Shown: positions 45,552 to 54,514, counted from the first letter of the stretch. The stretch is 64,000 nucleotides of DNA from Cognaticolwellia sediminilitoris (GCA_002104535.1 NBOG01000006.1:237817-301816); one strand, 5' to 3'. Numbers and translations: made by a program. Notes: generated by a model from the letters alone, not told the origin.

Positions 45552-46746
45552 TGCTAAACTCCTTAGACAAATCAGTTTCATTTGAATTTTTAGTTAATTC
45601 TGAGTTAGATTTTTCACTAACAAGTCGAGGTATTTTCATACAGAAATGAGCACCTTCACCTGGTTTACTAAGCAAGCTTACTTCACCTTGGTGTGCGTTG
45701 GTTACAGACTTAACCACTGCAAGTCCTAATCCTGTGCCCTGACTTCTTGAAGTATAAAAAGGTTCGAATATTTTATCGCTCAGCTCTGCGCTGATTCCTG
45801 GGCCATTATCACGAACACTAATGTAGGCGAAGTCACCTTGACAGTAAGCGCTGATATCAATAACGGCCTCTGATTTAATGACCGATAAGCTGTTGTGTAT
45901 TAAGTTTTGAATGGCACCTGACAAGGCACTAACGTTACCTAAAATCTCACAGTTTTGGTCACTAAAGTATAAATTTACTTTCGCGTTGGCTTGAGCAACT
46001 TGTGCCTCAATCGCTTGCTTAGCATGTTCAATCAGTTGATTAACATTAACCGGCTCTACTACCGCTTTATTGCCACTTTTTGCAAACAACAGCATGTCGT
46101 TAACTTGTTGTTCTAAGTCATGCAGACGCAGCATTAGTTTGTCTTGAAAGTTATCTCGCGCATCATCATTAAGTTTTTTATTCTTTAAATTTGCGCCGTA
46201 TAACATAGCCGCGGATAAAGGTGTGCGAATTTGATGAGCTAATTTTGACACCATGCGCCCTAACGAAGAAAGTCGTTGTAGTTGACCTAACTTGTCTTGC
46301 AGTAAGCGAGTTTCTGTTAAATCAGTGATCATGATTAATTGACCCGGTTGATCACCTAGCGCGGTAATTTCTAATTTAACGCGACGACCATCATTAAGTG
46401 AAACTTCATGCCAATCATCTGCTCTAGGTTTAAACGAGCGCTTAATAACGCCAAACCAAGGTTGGCCTAAAATGGGTTCATCTAGTAATCGTTGTGCGGT
46501 ATCATTCATTTTTACCACAATGCCATTACCATCAAGTATTATCATACCGGTTGGCATAACATTAATGACATGTTGTAACTGTTGATTTTGTTGGCGTAAA
46601 AACGCCAATTCACCCGCGTAGTTTTCGCTTTCTAATCGATTATTTTGCTCGTGCTTTAAGTTAACCTCATCAAATGAAGTAAATACACGATTCAGCACTG
46701 GATTAGCTGAAGAAGAGTTTGTCGATGTCGAATAGGCTAGAGCCAT
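45538..46746 (-). CDS. flrB: Flagellar sensor histidine kinase FlrB (FleS)
   Basis: A 402-residue cytosolic kinase without a membrane helix. A PAS domain (about 50-150, M-P-T-G-M-I-I-L-D-G-N-G) is followed by the phospho-acceptor H171 (L-A-H-Q-I-R-T-P-L) and an HATPase domain (N-box N-L-I-H-N-S; G-P-G-I; G-T-G-L-G-L-A-V-V). The C-terminal tail after P-R-L-V is serine/asparagine-rich. It phosphorylates FlrC. A sigma-54 site lies about 37 bp upstream, consistent with FlrA control. Confidence 0.95.
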   Translation of the reverse strand: MALAYSTSTNSSSANPVLNRVFTSFDEVNLKHEQNNRLESENYAGELAFLRQQNQQLQHVINVMPTGMIILDGNGIVVKMNDTAQRLLDEPILGQPWFGVIKRSFKPRADDWHEVSLNDGRRVKLEITALGDQPGQLIMITDLTETRLLQDKLGQLQRLSSLGRMVSKLAHQIRTPLSAAMLYGANLKNKKLNDDARDNFQDKLMLRLHDLEQQVNDMLLFAKSGNKAVVEPVNVNQLIEHAKQAIEAQVAQANAKVNLYFSDQNCEILGNVSALSGAIQNLIHNSLSVIKSEAVIDISAYCQGDFAYISVRDNGPGISAELSDKIFEPFYTSRSQGTGLGLAVVKSVTNAHQGEVSLLSKPGEGAHFCMKIPRLVSEKSNSELTKNSNETDLSKEFSNDHK

Positions 46747-47133
46747 AATATTTCACCCGAGTAAAGAAGTACACTCGTATAAAGCATTAAGCATGCCAAC
46801 CAATTAAAGCTATATTATTCAATAATTAACATTAACATTTAAGGCTGTACCTTAGCTGTCAATAAAATGGCTGAAGCCAAGAAACAATAAAAATAATTCT
46901 AAAAATCACATCTAAATTAGCACTATTCTCATTAGAAAAAAGCAATTACGCTCACGTTTAAAATAATGCCAATGAATAATTAGCATTTAGATTAGATATC
47001 AACACAAAAAACCGTTAAATTTAATTTAGCCTGAGTAACTGAAAACCGAAAGCTTGTGTTTTTTCTTAAAACTACCAGCTTAATACTTTTCTCGTTTCTT
47101 ATAACTGACAGCTAAGTACTGACAGCTTGTTTT
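46747..47133. other. Intergenic region between flrA and flrB
   Basis: 387 AT-rich bases without a gene. At its left end is the flrBC sigma-54 promoter (46782-46799). At its right end, just after the flrA stop, two direct copies of ACTGACAGCT lie at 47104-47113 and 47118-47127. Nothing else was recognised. Confidence 0.6.
46782..46799 (-). promoter_or_regulatory. Sigma-54 promoter of flrBC
   Basis: The minus strand reads TTGGCATGCTTAATGCTTT: GG-N10-GC, with TGGCATG at -24 and ATGCT at -12. The predicted leader is about 25 bases. Confidence 0.88.
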
Positions 47134-48615
47134 TTAATGGTTTTCTTTTTGTAAGTTATATTTACGCATCTTTTCTACTAACGTCGTGCGGCGCATCCCC
47201 AAAAGTTCAGCAGAGCGAGCGACAACCCAATCATTTTTATCTAAAGCTTGAATGATTAACGCTACCTCTAATTCAGCTAAATAATCTTTCAAGTTCAGGC
47301 CATCGCTAGGCAATACGTCAACGGCTTTACCTTGAGTTCCGTTTGAAGATTCTGAATGGCTATTTTCTGTTTCGTCTTCATCATCGTCATAATCGAAACC
47401 AGAAAACAATTCATTTATTGCCTCGCGCTCTTGTATCTCTTCTGGATATTCGGGTTGATAGTCATCAACATCTAAATGACGGTATTTCAGTGGCAACTGA
47501 CCAACATTAACCACTTGTTCACCAAACATAATAATCATACGTTCGATTAAATTAGAAAGCTCTCGAACATTACCCGCCCAAGGATGTTCTTTTAATGACT
47601 CTATCGCTTTATCAGTAAAACGGACTGATTGTCCTTGTTCAGCGGCAAACCTAGAAATCAGCTCCTGCAGTAACAAAGGGATATCGTCTTTTCGTTCTCT
47701 TAATGCCGGTGTTTCAATTGGAAAAACATTGAGTCGGTAATAAAGATCTTCTCGAAACTGATTAGTTTTAATCATATCTTCTAAATGTTGATGCGTTGCA
47801 GCAATTATACGAACATTCGCCTTAATGCTTTTCGTTCCCCCCACTCTTTCAAAAGTACGCTCTTGTAATACACGCAAAAGTTTTACCTGCATCGGTTGCG
47901 GCATATCACCAATTTCATCAAGGAATAAGGTACCGCCTTCAGCCATTTCAAATCGTCCTTTACGCGTTGATATAGCGCCAGTAAAAGCGCCCTTTTCATG
48001 ACCAAATAACTCACTTTCCAATAAATCTGCTGGAATTGCCCCACAATTAACCGGCACGAATGGCCCTTTACTTCGATCTGAAAGATTGTGAATATTACGA
48101 GCAACCACTTCTTTACCTGTGCCCGACTCACCTAAAATCAATACATTAGCGGCAGTCGCAGCAACTTGTTCAATTAAAAACCTTACTTGCTGCATGGGCT
48201 CACTGTTACCGACCAATGAGCGAAATAAGGCATTAGGACCACTAACGTTACGTTTTGACGGTAAGTTATTATGGTATTGATGGCTGTGATGAATCAGCTC
48301 TGTCAATTGAGCATAGTTTAACGGCGTGGTGAGTTCGCCGATGATATTGACGTAACCATCAATTTGTTGTTTATCAATAATATCGTGAAATACAAATGGG
48401 AAGGTGGGATGAGATTTAATAATGTCTTGTAGCTTTGCAGAAATATCACCACACAATATCACCGTTAAAATATTTGGCGTTTGTGCTAAATACTTATCAA
48501 TTTGATCCTCAGAGAAAACATGGAAATGCTCACCAACAAAGGCTAAAACGGTTTCTAATTGATGACGTCTTGCTGCGTCGTTATCGACGACTAGAATATG
48601 TTTTTGGCCTTGCAT
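47134..48615 (-). CDS. flrA: Master flagellar regulator FlrA (FleQ), sigma-54 activator
   Basis: A 493-residue protein. The N-terminal FleQ domain (1-115) is receiver-like; in FleQ homologues it is not phosphorylated and the protein responds to FlhG/FleN and c-di-GMP. The AAA+ domain has Walker A G162-E-S-G-T-G-K168-E and the sigma-54 contact loop G209-A-F-T-G-A214. The C-terminal Fis-type helix-turn-helix is [20 protein letters not shown]. An acidic, serine-rich linker (about 400-445) precedes it. AGGG lies upstream of the ATG. It should drive the sigma-54 promoters of flrBC, fliE, fliK and flhA. Confidence 0.95.
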   Translation of the reverse strand: MQGQKHILVVDNDAARRHQLETVLAFVGEHFHVFSEDQIDKYLAQTPNILTVILCGDISAKLQDIIKSHPTFPFVFHDIIDKQQIDGYVNIIGELTTPLNYAQLTELIHHSHQYHNNLPSKRNVSGPNALFRSLVGNSEPMQQVRFLIEQVAATAANVLILGESGTGKEVVARNIHNLSDRSKGPFVPVNCGAIPADLLESELFGHEKGAFTGAISTRKGRFEMAEGGTLFLDEIGDMPQPMQVKLLRVLQERTFERVGGTKSIKANVRIIAATHQHLEDMIKTNQFREDLYYRLNVFPIETPALRERKDDIPLLLQELISRFAAEQGQSVRFTDKAIESLKEHPWAGNVRELSNLIERMIIMFGEQVVNVGQLPLKYRHLDVDDYQPEYPEEIQEREAINELFSGFDYDDDEDETENSHSESSNGTQGKAVDVLPSDGLNLKDYLAELEVALIIQALDKNDWVVARSAELLGMRRTTLVEKMRKYNLQKENH

Positions 48616-49034
48616 TTTTTACCCTAAAGTTAACATAGTGCGCTGATAAACCACATGTTGATATTATGTTTAATTATCACTATCTTAACTTGCTACGGTG
48701 ATTTATCAACAATAAATTGACGCTTACCTGTCATTTTATTGTCAGTTTAGGTGTTTGTCGTATCCATTTCAGTGCTAAACAAACGCAGCTAATGTTTGTT
48801 TATTTTCTAAAAATTATGCTTAATATGTCATTGTCAAAAAATTAACAGCTATACTTAGATGTGATCTATTATCTTTTAACTATACAGTAGGTTAAACGAA
48901 AAACATTAAAAAACATTTGATTATCAACTAGATACCATCAAGATCAGCAACAAGAAAAAACAAAACAAAAAAAGTGGCATGAAATAAGCTTAACAAAAAA
49001 CAATATTAGAAATGAAGTTTAATAGGAATGTTCA
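48616..49034. other. Divergent intergenic region between flrA and the fliS island
   Basis: 419 bp, strongly AT-rich, with no gene recognised. It must contain the flrA promoter (minus); no sigma-54 site was found for it. A sigma-54-like site directed to the plus strand is at 48975-48990. Confidence 0.5.
48975..48990 (+). promoter_or_regulatory. Sigma-54-like promoter of the orf94-fliS-fliT unit
   Basis: TGGCATGAAATAAGCT keeps GG-N10-GC and a good TGGCATG at -24. The -12 box AAGCT is weaker than TTGCT. It lies 45 bp upstream of the first gene of the plus-strand island. Confidence 0.65.
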
Positions 49035-49319
49035 ATGTTAATTATTAACGGCACAGCTGAACTTATGAAAGACACAGAGAATTTAAATAAAGGCGACAGA
49101 TATGAATTCAATATGTTTTCATCACATATGCCGCTTGAAGACCAGCTCAACCAAATAGAAGAGTATTTAGTTACACGAGGCTGGGATAATATCGAAGTAG
49201 TTGATAATGGTATTGTTGGTGATCCAAACGATATTGAACACGATGTTTTACTTACAGCATATGAAAAAGCAAAAAGTGAAGGCTTTGCTGTAACAATAAA
49301 CAATCAACCCTTAGTATAA
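49035..49319 (+). CDS. Hypothetical acidic protein in the fliS island
   Basis: A 94-residue soluble, acidic protein; AGGA precedes the ATG. No signal peptide, membrane helix or known motif is visible. The middle (P-L-E-D-Q-L-N-Q-I-E-E-Y-L-V-T-R-G-W-D-N-I-E-V) suggests a helix followed by a strand, and the C-terminal half alternates similarly, so a small alpha/beta fold is likely. I do not recognise the family. A sigma-54-like site upstream and fliS 65 bp downstream suggest a flagellar role, perhaps export or filament related; this is inference from position only. Confidence 0.7.
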   Translation: MLIINGTAELMKDTENLNKGDRYEFNMFSSHMPLEDQLNQIEEYLVTRGWDNIEVVDNGIVGDPNDIEHDVLLTAYEKAKSEGFAVTINNQPLV

Positions 49320-49384
49320 TTTATCCCACTGAACTTTTTTAAATTTAGTATTATTAAATTATCGCATTATAATTGGAGATATCT

Positions 49385-49783
49385 ATGACTCACGCGTCAT
49401 TAAAAAAATATCAACAAGTTAACAAGAGCACCGCTCAAGAAGCGTCACCCTATCAGTTGGTTGCTATGTTATTTCAAAAATTGTTGGATAATATTGCTAC
49501 CGCTAAAGGGGCTATTACTCAAAAAAATTACGACAAAAAAGGCACCGAGCTATCGAATGCAATTGCCATTATTGGCGTATTAGAAGCCTCAATTGATTAT
49601 GAACAAGGTGGTGAAATTTCAAATAACCTTGCTTCAATTTATATGTACTGTTCGGAGCAGTTATTGTTAGCAAGCACCCATAATGATGTTGACAAGCTCA
49701 ATGAAGTGGCGCAGATATTAATCCCTATTAAATCTGGTTGGGACAGCATTCCAACTGAGAACCAAGAGCAGGTATGCTTTTAG
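49385..49783 (+). CDS. fliS: Flagellin export chaperone FliS
   Basis: A 132-residue helical protein that binds the C-terminal D0 of flagellin and prevents premature polymerisation. Family landmarks: Y-Q-Q-V near residue 9, A-S-P-Y-Q-L-V-A-M-L-F-Q-K-L-L-D near 20, and G-G-E-I-S-N-N-L-A-S-I-Y-M-Y in the middle. The ATG at 49385 has GGAGAT five bases upstream; a TTG four codons earlier is unlikely. It is followed by a 10-base overlap with the next gene. It lies on the opposite strand from fliD and the two main flagellins, which is unusual. Confidence 0.93.
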   Translation: MTHASLKKYQQVNKSTAQEASPYQLVAMLFQKLLDNIATAKGAITQKNYDKKGTELSNAIAIIGVLEASIDYEQGGEISNNLASIYMYCSEQLLLASTHNDVDKLNEVAQILIPIKSGWDSIPTENQEQVCF

Positions 49784-50139
49784 TGACCACTGAGATTGCT
49801 AACACTCTGGAAAATATCATTTCGGTATCTAAGGCTATTCTTGTTCAAATAGAGCCGAATGATATCTCCAGTAAGCGATCAACAAGATCAAGGGGTGACG
49901 ACATATCCAAAGACAAAGAGTTAATTGATATGATGGCCAAACGTGATCGCTTAATTCACCAAGTATTCGAACAATTTAGCCATGATGAACTAAAAAAACA
50001 TTCCTCGGCATTAACGTCAATTTATTCGCTAGATAAAATGCTTGTAGAGAATATTAATAAAAGTCAAAAATCAGCAAAATCAAAAATAGTGGCGTTTAAG
50101 AAAAATAAAAAAGCTATTAACATTTATCAAAAAATTTAG
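49774..50139 (+). CDS. FliT-like putative flagellar chaperone
   Basis: A 121-residue, charged, helical protein. It overlaps fliS by ten bases, so translation is probably coupled. FliT, the chaperone of the filament cap FliD, is small, poorly conserved and usually next to fliS; length, helical content and position fit. The middle (D-M-M-A-K-R-D-R-L-I-H-Q-V-F-E) is reminiscent of FliT's central helix. The tail is lysine-rich. The assignment rests mainly on position; it could be another small flagellar protein. Confidence 0.6.
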   Translation: MLLVTTEIANTLENIISVSKAILVQIEPNDISSKRSTRSRGDDISKDKELIDMMAKRDRLIHQVFEQFSHDELKKHSSALTSIYSLDKMLVENINKSQKSAKSKIVAFKKNKKAINIYQKI

Positions 50140-50275
50140 TCCTACTTGTTTTTCTTTAGTTTGACCAAAACCTCATAATTATCAAAGCGATCTTACAAAT
50201 AATTAAGCCCTTCACATTAAAATACTTGTCATAAAAACTTTAAGATCAGAAACAAAACCTAACAGTACTTTATAT

Positions 50276-50302
50276 TAAAGTTCTGCTTTAACCTGCCGAT
50301 AA
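50276..50302 (+). promoter_or_regulatory. Sigma-28 promoter of the proteolytic flagellin gene
   Basis: TAAAGTTC at -35, then GCCGATAA (50295-50302) after exactly 15 bases following TAAA. This matches the FliA consensus TAAAGTTT-N11-GCCGATAA at all but one position. The predicted leader is about 80 bases. Confidence 0.93.
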
Positions 50303-50335
50303 CCTCTGATAACAGCACTGTGCTTTTAACCCGTA

Positions 50336-50365
50336 TAATATAATCAACTGAAATTGATTATATTA
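50336..50365 (+). promoter_or_regulatory. 12-bp leader hairpin upstream of the proteolytic flagellin
   Basis: TAATATAATCAA (50336-50347) and its exact reverse complement (50354-50365) flank a 6-base loop, CTGAAA. It lies within the predicted leader, 28 bases before the start codon. No T-run follows, so it is not a terminator; control of translation or RNA stability is possible. Confidence 0.65.
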
Positions 50366-50393
50366 GTAGCCCAAAAATGTAGGCGCCTCCCTA

Positions 50394-52142
50394 TTGTTTA
50401 CGATTAATACAAATGTCAGCCAGCTATTTATGCAGCGGCAATTAAATGAAGTCAATAACGGCTTAGCGACAACTTTTAGTCGTTTGTCTTCAGGCATGCG
50501 TATTAACTCAGCGAAAGATGATGCTGCCGGCTTACAAATATCAAATCGACTTACCTCTCAAATAAATGGCCTTGTTGTCGCACAACGTAATGCAAATGAT
50601 GGTATTTCACTCGCCCAAACAGCAGAAGGTGCATTAACAGAAAGTACCAATATCTTGTTCAGAATGCGTGATTTATCCTTACAAGCAAGTAATGGTTCAC
50701 TTTCCACGAAGGATCGAGAAGCATTAGATAAAGAGTCGACTCAACTTAAGGCAGAGTTAAATCGCATTAATAATACCACCACATTTGGTGGCAACAACGT
50801 CTTTGATACCAACGCAAATACAGCCGTCTTCGATAAGGTTGAACGCGATATTATTACCACACTGCAAAGTGGTTTATTAGCAGAATCTGAAAACATTATT
50901 AAAGACCAATTAGGTTTAATTGGAGACGGCGCGACTTTTAAAATTAATTTAGAAAACATTGATGGCGCAAGTGGCGTTCTAGCATCAGTATCATACGCAG
51001 GTGCCGGTACAAATTTGGTGATGAATATCGATCTTGGCGATTTCTCTACCAATACCAGTGACAAAATCACGCAATTAAAAAGCACAATCCTCCATGAAAT
51101 GACCCATGCAGTAATGGCTAACAATATGAATTTAAGTTCAAATCCTACGTGGTTTGCAGAAGGAACTGCTGAAGCGATTAGAGGTGCTGATACACGGCTT
51201 AAAGCTGATATAGCCAATTTAGGCGTAAGTGCCATTAAATCCGGATTAAATGCCATCTTTACTAATAACAGTGCACCAACTGGTACCGCAGCTGAAGTCG
51301 CCAGTGTTTATTCAGGCGGGTATGTGGCTATGCGCTACCTTGAAAGCCAATTTGGCGCTAATGGCATCAAGAGTATGATGTCAACATTAGCAGGTGGAGG
51401 CAGTTTTGACGCAGCTATAAGTGCTGCCTCAAACGGTACACTTGCTAATGCTAGCGCCTTTCAATCACAGCTTATGTCCGGCACCGTTTTCGAAGACTTC
51501 ATTACGAGTGATATGAATTTAACAAATATAGATAATGGCGCTTTCGGTGGTTTTGACGCCAGCGGTGGATTAGTACGAGCGGAAACTATTGTGGGTGGTG
51601 TCAGTAGCAAAACTACAGCAAACTTTGCTACCACTTTTGTTTCAGGGGATGACGACAATGCCAATGATTTTGATCCAGCAACTAACTACGCAGCAGCGGG
51701 CTTCAAAGAAGTAAGGTTGGAGGATTATAATGTTGAAATCAGTGACGCTGTCGGTCAAAAAACTGCCTTTCAAGTTGGTGCAAATGCTAATGAAACACTA
51801 AATATGGTTTTAGGTGGTTTTTCTACCACAGTGTTAGGGCTTGAAGATTTCGATTTAGTTGATAATCCACAAGGGGGTACAACAGCTATTGACGACGCAC
51901 TAAGATATCTCGATGGACAGCGAAGTGGATTGGGTGCCTTTATGAACCGTATCGAGCACACCATCGCAAATTTAAGCAACATCCAAGAAAATGTCACTGC
52001 CAGTCGATCCCGCATCCAGGATACTGATTTTGCTATTGAAACAGCTAATCTAACTAGGTTTCAAATTCAACAACAAGCTATCACAGCGATGATGTCACAA
52101 AGTAAGTTACAGTCTGAACTTGTTTTGAAGCTTTTAGGTTAA
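50394..52142 (+). CDS. Proteolytic flagellin (flagellinolysin): flagellin with HEXXH metallopeptidase insert
   Basis: A 582-residue protein. Residues 1-140 are a flagellin N-terminus ([20 protein letters not shown]), and about 450-582 a flagellin C-terminus ([16 protein letters not shown]). Between them is a ~300-residue insert with the zinc motif H234-E235-M-T-H238. A downstream W-F-A-E256-G-T-A-E260 offers the glutamate third ligand of gluzincins. This is the layout of flagellinolysin, whose surface-exposed insert is an active protease in assembled filaments. The extreme ends (D0) differ clearly from the two main flagellins. The only in-frame start is TTG with a poor ribosome-binding site. 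A sigma-28 promoter and a leader hairpin precede it. Activity and incorporation are inferred. Confidence 0.9.
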   Translation: MFTINTNVSQLFMQRQLNEVNNGLATTFSRLSSGMRINSAKDDAAGLQISNRLTSQINGLVVAQRNANDGISLAQTAEGALTESTNILFRMRDLSLQASNGSLSTKDREALDKESTQLKAELNRINNTTTFGGNNVFDTNANTAVFDKVERDIITTLQSGLLAESENIIKDQLGLIGDGATFKINLENIDGASGVLASVSYAGAGTNLVMNIDLGDFSTNTSDKITQLKSTILHEMTHAVMANNMNLSSNPTWFAEGTAEAIRGADTRLKADIANLGVSAIKSGLNAIFTNNSAPTGTAAEVASVYSGGYVAMRYLESQFGANGIKSMMSTLAGGGSFDAAISAASNGTLANASAFQSQLMSGTVFEDFITSDMNLTNIDNGAFGGFDASGGLVRAETIVGGVSSKTTANFATTFVSGDDDNANDFDPATNYAAAGFKEVRLEDYNVEISDAVGQKTAFQVGANANETLNMVLGGFSTTVLGLEDFDLVDNPQGGTTAIDDALRYLDGQRSGLGAFMNRIEHTIANLSNIQENVTASRSRIQDTDFAIETANLTRFQIQQQAITAMMSQSKLQSELVLKLLG

Positions 52143-52302
52143 TGTCACAAAACCGCTGAAACGTACCGTCCTTCTCACCAACTTAATTTAGAGTCTTTAT
52201 TTATATATCATTATTTTATTCAGCTAATCACTGAACTTAAATATTCATGATACAAAACTAAAATTAATCGCTTTTCCGAGTTAAAGTAAAATACTAAGTG
52301 CC

Positions 52303-52337
52303 AAAAAAAATCGTTTTAACTTAAAAGCTAAAACGAT
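52303..52337 (-). terminator. Terminator of fliD
   Basis: On the minus strand ATCGTTTTA and TAAAACGAT form a 9-bp stem followed by TTTTTTTT. It stands between the convergent proteolytic flagellin and fliD genes; read on plus it has a poor T-run. Confidence 0.85.
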
Positions 52338-52371
52338 TTATATATAATTGGTTAATTGTATTTACAGTCAA

Positions 52372-53796
52372 TTAGTTATTGTCTCTCACCACGCCAGGCA
52401 TATTATCCAGTTGTTGCTGTAAATAGCTGCTGGTTGAATTTAAGTTAGCAACCAGTAAATCCATTGCATTATATTGGGCAAATAAACGCGCCTCTAATGC
52501 TTCCATTTTACGTTCAAAAGCAAGCTTTTCATCATCTAGTCTATCTAATTGAGTAGTCCTACTGTCAATACGGTTTTGAATGAGTCCATCACTGTCAGTG
52601 TAAAACTCAGTTAAATTTTTCAATGAGTTAGCAAAACCATCTTTAGACTCACTACCAACAAAAAACTGTTGCACAGCATCAACATTGTTATCAATATACT
52701 CAGTTAAATCTTCGGTGTCTAAGCTTAAAACACCATAACGGTCGCTGCGTACACCAAGTTCTGACAGCGATAGCGTTTTACCATCACCAATATCAAAACC
52801 TTTACTAAACTCTTGACGTAACTTCCCCATGATACCACGTAACAATGAGTCCCCGGCAAGCGGGCCGCTACCATCTTCTCCTGCACGTCCTAAATTTTTA
52901 CTCAATTCTTGCAATTCGTTGTAACTTTCGATGAACTGCTCTAAACCCGCTTGAATATTGCTATTATTGGCAGAAAGGCTAATTTGGCTAACATCATCAT
53001 CAACGCTATGCATTTTCTTTGCGGTAATATCGATTCCATCAATTACATTTTTAAATTCATTAGTACTATTAGAAATAACTAACGTGCCATCAATAGTAAT
53101 TTGTGCGTCAAGCGCTTTATCAACTTCTGCTAAGTTCGTGGCATAGGTAGGAGAGGCTTCATCAGCATCATATGCTAAGCGTGACAGCCCAACATTATCG
53201 GTGTTGTTGCCATCACTAACATCGGTAACGGTTGTGGTTATTGCATTAGCAACACCAGTTTCCTTACTAGTTAAAATCAGGTGTTGCCCGTCATTATCAG
53301 TAACTATTGTGGCGATTACTGATTCATTATCTGAGCTCTCATTAATTGCATCTCTGATATCACTTAAGGTATCACTCGTACCAACTGCGATATCAAAGCT
53401 TTCACTATTTACCGCAATATTTAACGTACCCTCACCAACCGCTTCGCTACCATCAAAAGCCCCCGACATTAATTTATGGGCTTTAGCTAGCGCATCTACT
53501 TGCACAGAATAATTACCAATTTGTGCATCTTTATTAGCAGATAAATTAACAAAAGTATCGGAACCACTGGCTTTACGTAGTTGATAATTGTCAGCATCAG
53601 CTAAGCTAGCGATAGAGTTTGTAACACTTTCTAAAGCAGACTTTAATGCGCCAACAGCTGAAATATCAGTGGTTAATTTTGCTTCTTGTTTATTTGTACG
53701 AGAGACAAAAGGAGCGGTTTCAGCACCAACTATAGCATTGACAATTTCGCTAACCTGTAAACCTGAGCCTATTCCTGTAAACGTTAAATCAGGCAT
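52372..53796 (-). CDS. fliD: Flagellar filament cap protein FliD
   Basis: A 474-residue cap protein (HAP2). The N-terminal D0 starts L-T-F-T-G-I-G-S-G-L-Q-V-S-E-I-V-N-A-I-V. The FliD_N and FliD_C domains follow, and the C-terminal coiled coil has Y-N-A-M-D-L-L-V-A-N-L-N-S-T-S-S-Y-L-Q-Q-Q-L. AGGAGG precedes the ATG. Length is normal. It is 94 bp after flaG. No fliS follows it here, unlike the usual order; fliS is on the other strand beyond the proteolytic flagellin gene. Confidence 0.96.
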   Translation of the reverse strand: MPDLTFTGIGSGLQVSEIVNAIVGAETAPFVSRTNKQEAKLTTDISAVGALKSALESVTNSIASLADADNYQLRKASGSDTFVNLSANKDAQIGNYSVQVDALAKAHKLMSGAFDGSEAVGEGTLNIAVNSESFDIAVGTSDTLSDIRDAINESSDNESVIATIVTDNDGQHLILTSKETGVANAITTTVTDVSDGNNTDNVGLSRLAYDADEASPTYATNLAEVDKALDAQITIDGTLVISNSTNEFKNVIDGIDITAKKMHSVDDDVSQISLSANNSNIQAGLEQFIESYNELQELSKNLGRAGEDGSGPLAGDSLLRGIMGKLRQEFSKGFDIGDGKTLSLSELGVRSDRYGVLSLDTEDLTEYIDNNVDAVQQFFVGSESKDGFANSLKNLTEFYTDSDGLIQNRIDSRTTQLDRLDDEKLAFERKMEALEARLFAQYNAMDLLVANLNSTSSYLQQQLDNMPGVVRDNN

Positions 53797-53890
53797 AAGA
53801 CCTCCTATTTGTATAAATTATGGCAACGTATAATGAAACCATAAAGAGTTGAACAAGATAAATATATTAATTGATTATCGCTAAAGCAGA

Positions 53891-54322
53891 TTAAACTTTC
53901 GCATCAACGAAGCCACCAACCATCTCTGATAATTTAGAGACTAATGATAGTACTTCTTCTGATGGATATTGCTTTAATAAATCGCCGCTACTTTTGTCAA
54001 TCACTTTGATTACGTCTCGACCAGAGTCCTTATCAACAGTAAATTGTAAACCACGATTCATTTCACCGACAAAATCTTGCAATTGTTGAGCCACCTTTTC
54101 CAACTGCTGAGGAGTTAGAGGCTCAGATTTAACCTTATCCCCCTCTTGGGATTTATCTACTTCCTTCAGTCTTTGATCTATCTTTTGTATATCTATTGTA
54201 TTTTTATCTTGTAGTTCGCTTTTATTATTACTTTTCATTGAATCTTGCATTCTAACCGTTTTTTCAAGATCCTGCGTTGGGTTAGTCAGACCTAAGACAG
54301 TGTTATTTGATACTGTACTCAT
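53891..54322 (-). CDS. flaG: FlaG family flagellar protein
   Basis: A 143-residue protein. A variable N-terminal ~60 residues precede the conserved FlaG domain (V-A-Q-Q-L-Q-D-F-V-G-E-M-N-R-G-L-Q-F-T-V-D; V-I-K-V-I-D-K-S-S-G-D-L-L-K-Q-Y-P-S-E-E-V-L). FlaG influences filament length in Pseudomonas and Campylobacter; its biochemical role is unclear. AGGAG precedes the ATG. It sits between fliC1 and fliD, the standard place. Confidence 0.93.
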   Translation of the reverse strand: MSTVSNNTVLGLTNPTQDLEKTVRMQDSMKSNNKSELQDKNTIDIQKIDQRLKEVDKSQEGDKVKSEPLTPQQLEKVAQQLQDFVGEMNRGLQFTVDKDSGRDVIKVIDKSSGDLLKQYPSEEVLSLVSKLSEMVGGFVDAKV

Positions 54323-54418
54323 TGTAGACTCCTTACTTATTTCAGTTATTTTATTTAAAAACTCTTAGCTTAATAATAGCGTTTAAAACGAGAAATAAAT
54401 AAATATATATTAAAACAC

Positions 54419-54448
54419 AAAAAGGAAGAGGTATTCTAGCCTCTTCCC
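54419..54448 (-). terminator. Terminator of fliC1
   Basis: On the minus strand GGAAGAGG-CTAGAATA-CCTCTTCC is followed by TTTTTG. Stem of eight GC-rich pairs between fliC1 and flaG. Confidence 0.92.
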
Positions 54449-54514
54449 TTCTAACGCTTTAGGCTATGCATAAGCCACTTGATTACCCTATATTAGGTAA
54501 TGGTGGCCTATTAA

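Noticed and set aside
50741-51256. 171-codon open frame antisense to the proteolytic flagellin
   Set aside because: It is the mirror of a strongly conserved coding region and has no recognisable domain or start signal.
50394-52142. Proteolytic flagellin as a pseudogene because of the TTG start
   Set aside because: All 582 codons are open, both terminal flagellin domains and the HEXXH motif are intact, and the sigma-28 promoter is nearly perfect. Decay would be expected to hit at least one of these.
54461-54479. Sigma-54 site upstream of flaG
   Set aside because: GG-N10-GC is present but both boxes are poor, and transcription would enter the fliC1 terminator immediately.
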